This document shows, piece by piece, positions 61,655 through 64,000 of a stretch of DNA of 64,000 nt. Source of the stretch: Blastopirellula sp. J2-11 (GTDB lineage Bacteria; Planctomycetota; Planctomycetia; Pirellulales; Pirellulaceae); NCBI RefSeq assembly GCF_024584705.1, contig NZ_CP097384.1:1364001-1428000 (forward strand), given 5' to 3'. The notes beneath the pieces were generated by a model, which saw nothing but the letters and a program-made list of their open reading frames with translations, was not told the DNA's origin and searched no databases. The stretch's first letter is position 1, and every line of letters starts with the position of its first letter. A program made the position numbers and the translations under genes.

Positions 61655-63076
61655 GTGTCGGAATTCTCCAAACGACTATTTCAGAACGTCGATGGGGCTT
61701 CGTTGGCGGTCGTTCGTATCTTGTTCGGCGTCGTGATGTTCGCCTGGTGCATTTCTTACTTGGTCTTGGACAAGGTTCATGCGTACTACGTTGAACCTGC
61801 TTTTCATTTCAAATACGAAGGTTTTGGTTGGGTCGCCGGCGCTCCTGCCTGGTGCATGACCGCGATCTTTTTGCTAATGAGCGGACTGGCGATCTTGATC
61901 ACGATCGGCTGGTTCTATCGCGTCTCGGCCATCGGCTTCGCTCTCCTTTTTATCTACGTGTTCCTGATCGATAAAACGACTTATCAAAACCACTACTATT
62001 TTGTCTGCTTGATGAGCGTGTTGTTGGCGCTGACGCCTGCCAACAGCACGTATAGTGTTGACGCTTTTTTGCGATGGACGGCCCTGCGCGATCGGACGCC
62101 GCAGTGGTCGATCTGGCTCCTCCGATTTCAGGTTGGCGTGGTCTATTTTTTTGGAGGCGTTGCGAAGATCAGCCCCGATTGGGTTCGCGGTTTTCCGATG
62201 AGAGAAATGCTGGCCCAACATGAATTTGATTTTTTACTGGGGCACTTCGCACAGCAGGAATGGGCGGTGCAGTTGATCGTTTGGGGCGGCCTATTTTTTG
62301 ATTTGCTGATTGTTCCCTGCTTGCTTTGGAAACGAACGCGGATATTCGCGTTTTGCCTGGTGGTCATTTTTCATGGGACGAATTCGATCTTGTTTCCGAT
62401 TGGGATCTTTCCCTGGATCATGATCGGTTTGACGACGATTTTTCTCGCACCCAATTGGCCTCGACAATTTTGCTTGGAGAAGGGGATCAACGAACCGGCG
62501 GACATCTCCGATGTTAGCGTTTCGCCATGGCTGCGAACGGCTCTATTGACCTTCCTGGCGATTTGGTGCGTTGTTCAAGTGACGTTGCCGCTGCGGCACT
62601 GGCTCTATTCAGGCGATGTGAATTGGACCGAACGCGGCCATTATTTCGCCTGGCACATGATGCTGCGCGGCAAGACTTCCGCTGTCCGTTTTCACATCTA
62701 CGATGCGGTCACCGGCCGTCACGGCGTCTTCCCTTTGCAGGACGAACTCAAGTCGCATCAATTGGCCAGAATGTCGCGCGATCCACAACTCATTCGGACG
62801 TTCTCCAAGCAGATCGAATGGAAGTGTCGAGCCCATGGCTTTGCGGATGTCGAAGTACGCGCTTTTGTTCTCTGCTCGCTCAATGGTCGCAAGCCTCAGC
62901 TTTTGATTTCGCCAGAAGTTGATTTAACCGCCGCCGATCTCGATCATCGAATCGATTGGATCCTGCCGCTTGCCGAGCCTTTGCCTAGCAAATCATGGAA
63001 CCAACCAATCGCAACATGGGAGCAACTCGTAATGGCGGATCCATTGAACGAACAGACGAGCTCGCAAAGTAAGTAA
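61655..63076 (+). CDS. HTTM-domain (vitamin-K gamma-carboxylase-like) membrane protein (473 aa)
   Basis: The first 300 residues hold about eight membrane segments with the HTTM pattern: SLAVVRILFGVVMFAWCISY, then TTYQNHYYFVCLMSVLLALT with the conserved N-H-Y-Y, PQWSIWLLRFQVGVVYFFGG and AKISPDWVRG. The C-terminal third is soluble (about 340-470). The family is homologous to vitamin K-dependent gamma-glutamyl carboxylases, but bacterial members are functionally unclear. GTG start. It sits alone, with no quinone or thioredoxin-type gene nearby. Confidence 0.88.
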   Translation: MSEFSKRLFQNVDGASLAVVRILFGVVMFAWCISYLVLDKVHAYYVEPAFHFKYEGFGWVAGAPAWCMTAIFLLMSGLAILITIGWFYRVSAIGFALLFIYVFLIDKTTYQNHYYFVCLMSVLLALTPANSTYSVDAFLRWTALRDRTPQWSIWLLRFQVGVVYFFGGVAKISPDWVRGFPMREMLAQHEFDFLLGHFAQQEWAVQLIVWGGLFFDLLIVPCLLWKRTRIFAFCLVVIFHGTNSILFPIGIFPWIMIGLTTIFLAPNWPRQFCLEKGINEPADISDVSVSPWLRTALLTFLAIWCVVQVTLPLRHWLYSGDVNWTERGHYFAWHMMLRGKTSAVRFHIYDAVTGRHGVFPLQDELKSHQLARMSRDPQLIRTFSKQIEWKCRAHGFADVEVRAFVLCSLNGRKPQLLISPEVDLTAADLDHRIDWILPLAEPLPSKSWNQPIATWEQLVMADPLNEQTSSQSK

Positions 63077-63203
63077 ATAGATCGTCCTAGAAAATCACGC
63101 GTCTCCCGCTTTGGTCGAGCCCGCACCACGTTTGTGCTGTGACCATTCCAAGTGGCGGCGCACGATTCCGAGCCCCATTTGGCCTTACGGGAATCTGATG
63201 TCA

Positions 63204-63330
63204 TGCAGTGCGATTTTCTAGGCCATTGATCAGCCGAGATAGCATCTTGGCGATTTCCTCCAGCTTGGCCTTCAATTCGTACGGAGAAAACCCGGCATCC
63301 AATTCGCGAAATTTTGAGATCACTGAAATG
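63204..63330 (-). pseudogene. Possible C-terminal remnant of a small helical protein
   Basis: The minus strand reads, in one frame ending in TGA, ISKFRELDAGFSPYELKA then KLEEIAKMLSRLINGLEN, an amphipathic helix pattern like the end of four-helix-bundle (S23-type) proteins. No start codon or upstream domain is present. This is a weak call based on helix-like composition. Confidence 0.35.
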
Positions 63331-63361
63331 GTTGTAGGCCGAAGTAAAGTTCAAGCACAAG

Positions 63362-63387
63362 CATGGCCACGTAGACCCGTGGCCATG
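63362..63387. repeat. REP-like hairpin
   Basis: CATGGCCACG-TAGACC-CGTGGCCATG is a perfect 10-bp stem followed directly by GCGCTGGCGCCAGC, a second palindrome. No T-run. It lies between the HTTM gene and the convergent lipoprotein gene and could end both transcripts or belong to a dispersed repeat family. Confidence 0.7.
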
Positions 63388-63427
63388 GCGCTGGCGCCAG
63401 CTTGGGGACGCCTGTGCTGATTGAAAT

Positions 63428-63850
63428 TTACTTAGATTTCAGATCAAAATCGACGACATTATCACCATTGGTGATTTTGGCGACAAGTTCCGATTTTTTG
63501 TGATATTTCGCAGGCAATAATTCCGGCGAGGCAGGTCTGTCAGCGTCGGATGGATTATCAAATTCCTGATAGGTGGTGATTATTACCGAATGGTCGCCAA
63601 GTTTGGCTCCTGTGAGATTCAAGTTGTATCTCAGTTTGTATTGACCATCTTTATTGGTGAGTCCGCTGGATGGTCTGCCAACCGCTGGTTGAAAAGTCAG
63701 GGTGGCGTTATTCAGCGGCTTGCCGTCTAGCGTCACCGTACCGGAAACAGGGGCTACCTCTGGGAGGTCCGTTGGTCCAATCGAGCATCCGACCAAGACC
63801 AAACCGCATAGCGTAAGATTCACAATTTTGCACTTTAGAAGCACGTCCAC
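63428..63850 (-). CDS. Small lipoprotein with transthyretin-like fold (140 aa)
   Basis: GTG start with AGGAA at about 7 bases. The lipobox LVLVGCSIG is followed by PVSGTVTLDGKPLNNATLTF, the standard DUF1559-associated lipoprotein domain, and LTNKDGQYKLRYNL. No catalytic residues. It follows the partial DUF1559 gene at the window edge by about 70 bp on the same strand, repeating the DUF1559-then-lipoprotein order. Confidence 0.87.
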   Translation of the reverse strand: MDVLLKCKIVNLTLCGLVLVGCSIGPTDLPEVAPVSGTVTLDGKPLNNATLTFQPAVGRPSSGLTNKDGQYKLRYNLNLTGAKLGDHSVIITTYQEFDNPSDADRPASPELLPAKYHKKSELVAKITNGDNVVDFDLKSK

Positions 63851-63918
63851 ATTGTTATTCCTAGTAGAAAGCCAGATTTTTCAAGTCAACGGACCGAGTG
63901 AGGCTCTTCTTCAAGTGG

Positions 63919-64000
63919 TTAAAACTCGCCGATAACTTCCCCGCCTCGGATCGATTGAAGCGCGTTGATGACGCCGATTTGATCGGCGTTCTCACTCATA
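63919..64000 (-). CDS. DUF1559 protein, 3' end only
   Basis: The last 26 codons are visible, ending QSIRGGEVIGEF, which matches the usual DUF1559 C-terminal tail (compare ...LTTIKGNEVVAEY in the 37.4-kb gene). The rest lies beyond the right edge. With the lipoprotein downstream it makes a fourth DUF1559-lipoprotein pair. Confidence 0.8.
   Translation of the reverse strand, partial: MSENADQIGVINALQSIRGGEVIGEF

Larger units (their letters stand above)
63077..63427. other. Gap with remnant and repeat sequence
   Basis: There is no intact gene. It contains CCTAGAAAATC (63086) and its inverted copy GATTTTCTAGG (63212-63222), a minus-strand coding-like remnant at 63204-63330, and a 10-bp hairpin, CATGGCCACG-N6-CGTGGCCATG (63362-63387), followed by a second small hairpin. 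The hairpin resembles a dispersed REP-like element. Confidence 0.55.

Overview
The window looks like chromosome from a planctomycete of the Pirellulaceae (Blastopirellula/Bremerella-like). This placement is an inference from gene content: four DUF1559 pseudopilin-type genes plus one broken copy, a DUF1080 protein, an ECF sigma factor followed by a FecR-LamG protein, several BNR/sialidase-like secreted propellers, an M81 peptidase and SGNH hydrolases. GC is moderate (mid-fifties by eye). I see no rRNA, tRNA, CRISPR array, transposase or phage gene.

Layout. 1-4.2 kb: end of a serine hydrolase, a hypothetical gene, a 108-bp tandem repeat array, oligoendopeptidase F and an inverted-repeat element. 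4.2-6.7 kb (minus): ECF sigma factor, overlapping membrane anti-sigma candidate, and a secreted PDZ protein whose trypsin-like triad is lost. 7.1-12.1 kb (plus): glycogen synthase, GalT-like nucleotidyltransferase and GH57 glucanotransferase, an alpha-glucan module. 12-20 kb: two DinB-fold proteins, DUF4198, DUF2185, TonB, a lipoprotein, a frameshifted DUF1559 gene, DUF1080 and two SDR-type genes. 20.0-23.1 kb: a candidate nitrosative-stress locus, with an NsrR-like Rrf2 regulator, a 23-bp NsrR-like operator, a divergent stand-alone ScdA_N protein, and co-transcribed DUF3365 and 439-aa monohaem proteins plus DUF488. 23.4-28.9 kb: M81 peptidase, RidA, class III aminotransferase, FAH hydrolase and SGNH hydrolase.

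29.3-50.2 kb is a 21-kb run of minus-strand catabolic genes in two parallel halves. The downstream half (sialidase-like, GntR/FCD, DUF1559, lipoprotein, sialidase-like, DapA-type, Na+/solute symporter, AstE-type deacylase, SDR, threonine-synthase-like, HEAT) has TGTCGACA palindromes before its first two genes. The upstream half (AraR-like GntR/LacI repressor, HEAT, HpcH aldolase, Gfo/Idh/MocA, SDR, D-serine-dehydratase-like, DapA-like, amidohydrolase, 3-hydroxyacyl-CoA-dehydrogenase-like, M19 dipeptidase) is tightly overlapped and ends in a clear terminator. Both halves carry a DapA-like enzyme, an SDR, a PLP enzyme and paralogous HEAT proteins. The substrate cannot be read from sequence; an N-acylated or amino sugar/acid is a reasonable inference.

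50.6-55.2 kb (plus) diverges from the AraR-like repressor: lipoprotein, DUF1559, GH32-like propeller, sialidase-like propeller and RidA, the first genes AT-richer than the surroundings. 55.3-64 kb: Tat-type dienelactone hydrolase, ECF sigma plus FecR-LamG, glycerophosphodiester phosphodiesterase, DUF1559 plus lipoprotein, HTTM protein, remnant sequence, another lipoprotein, and the 3' end of a DUF1559 gene running off the window.
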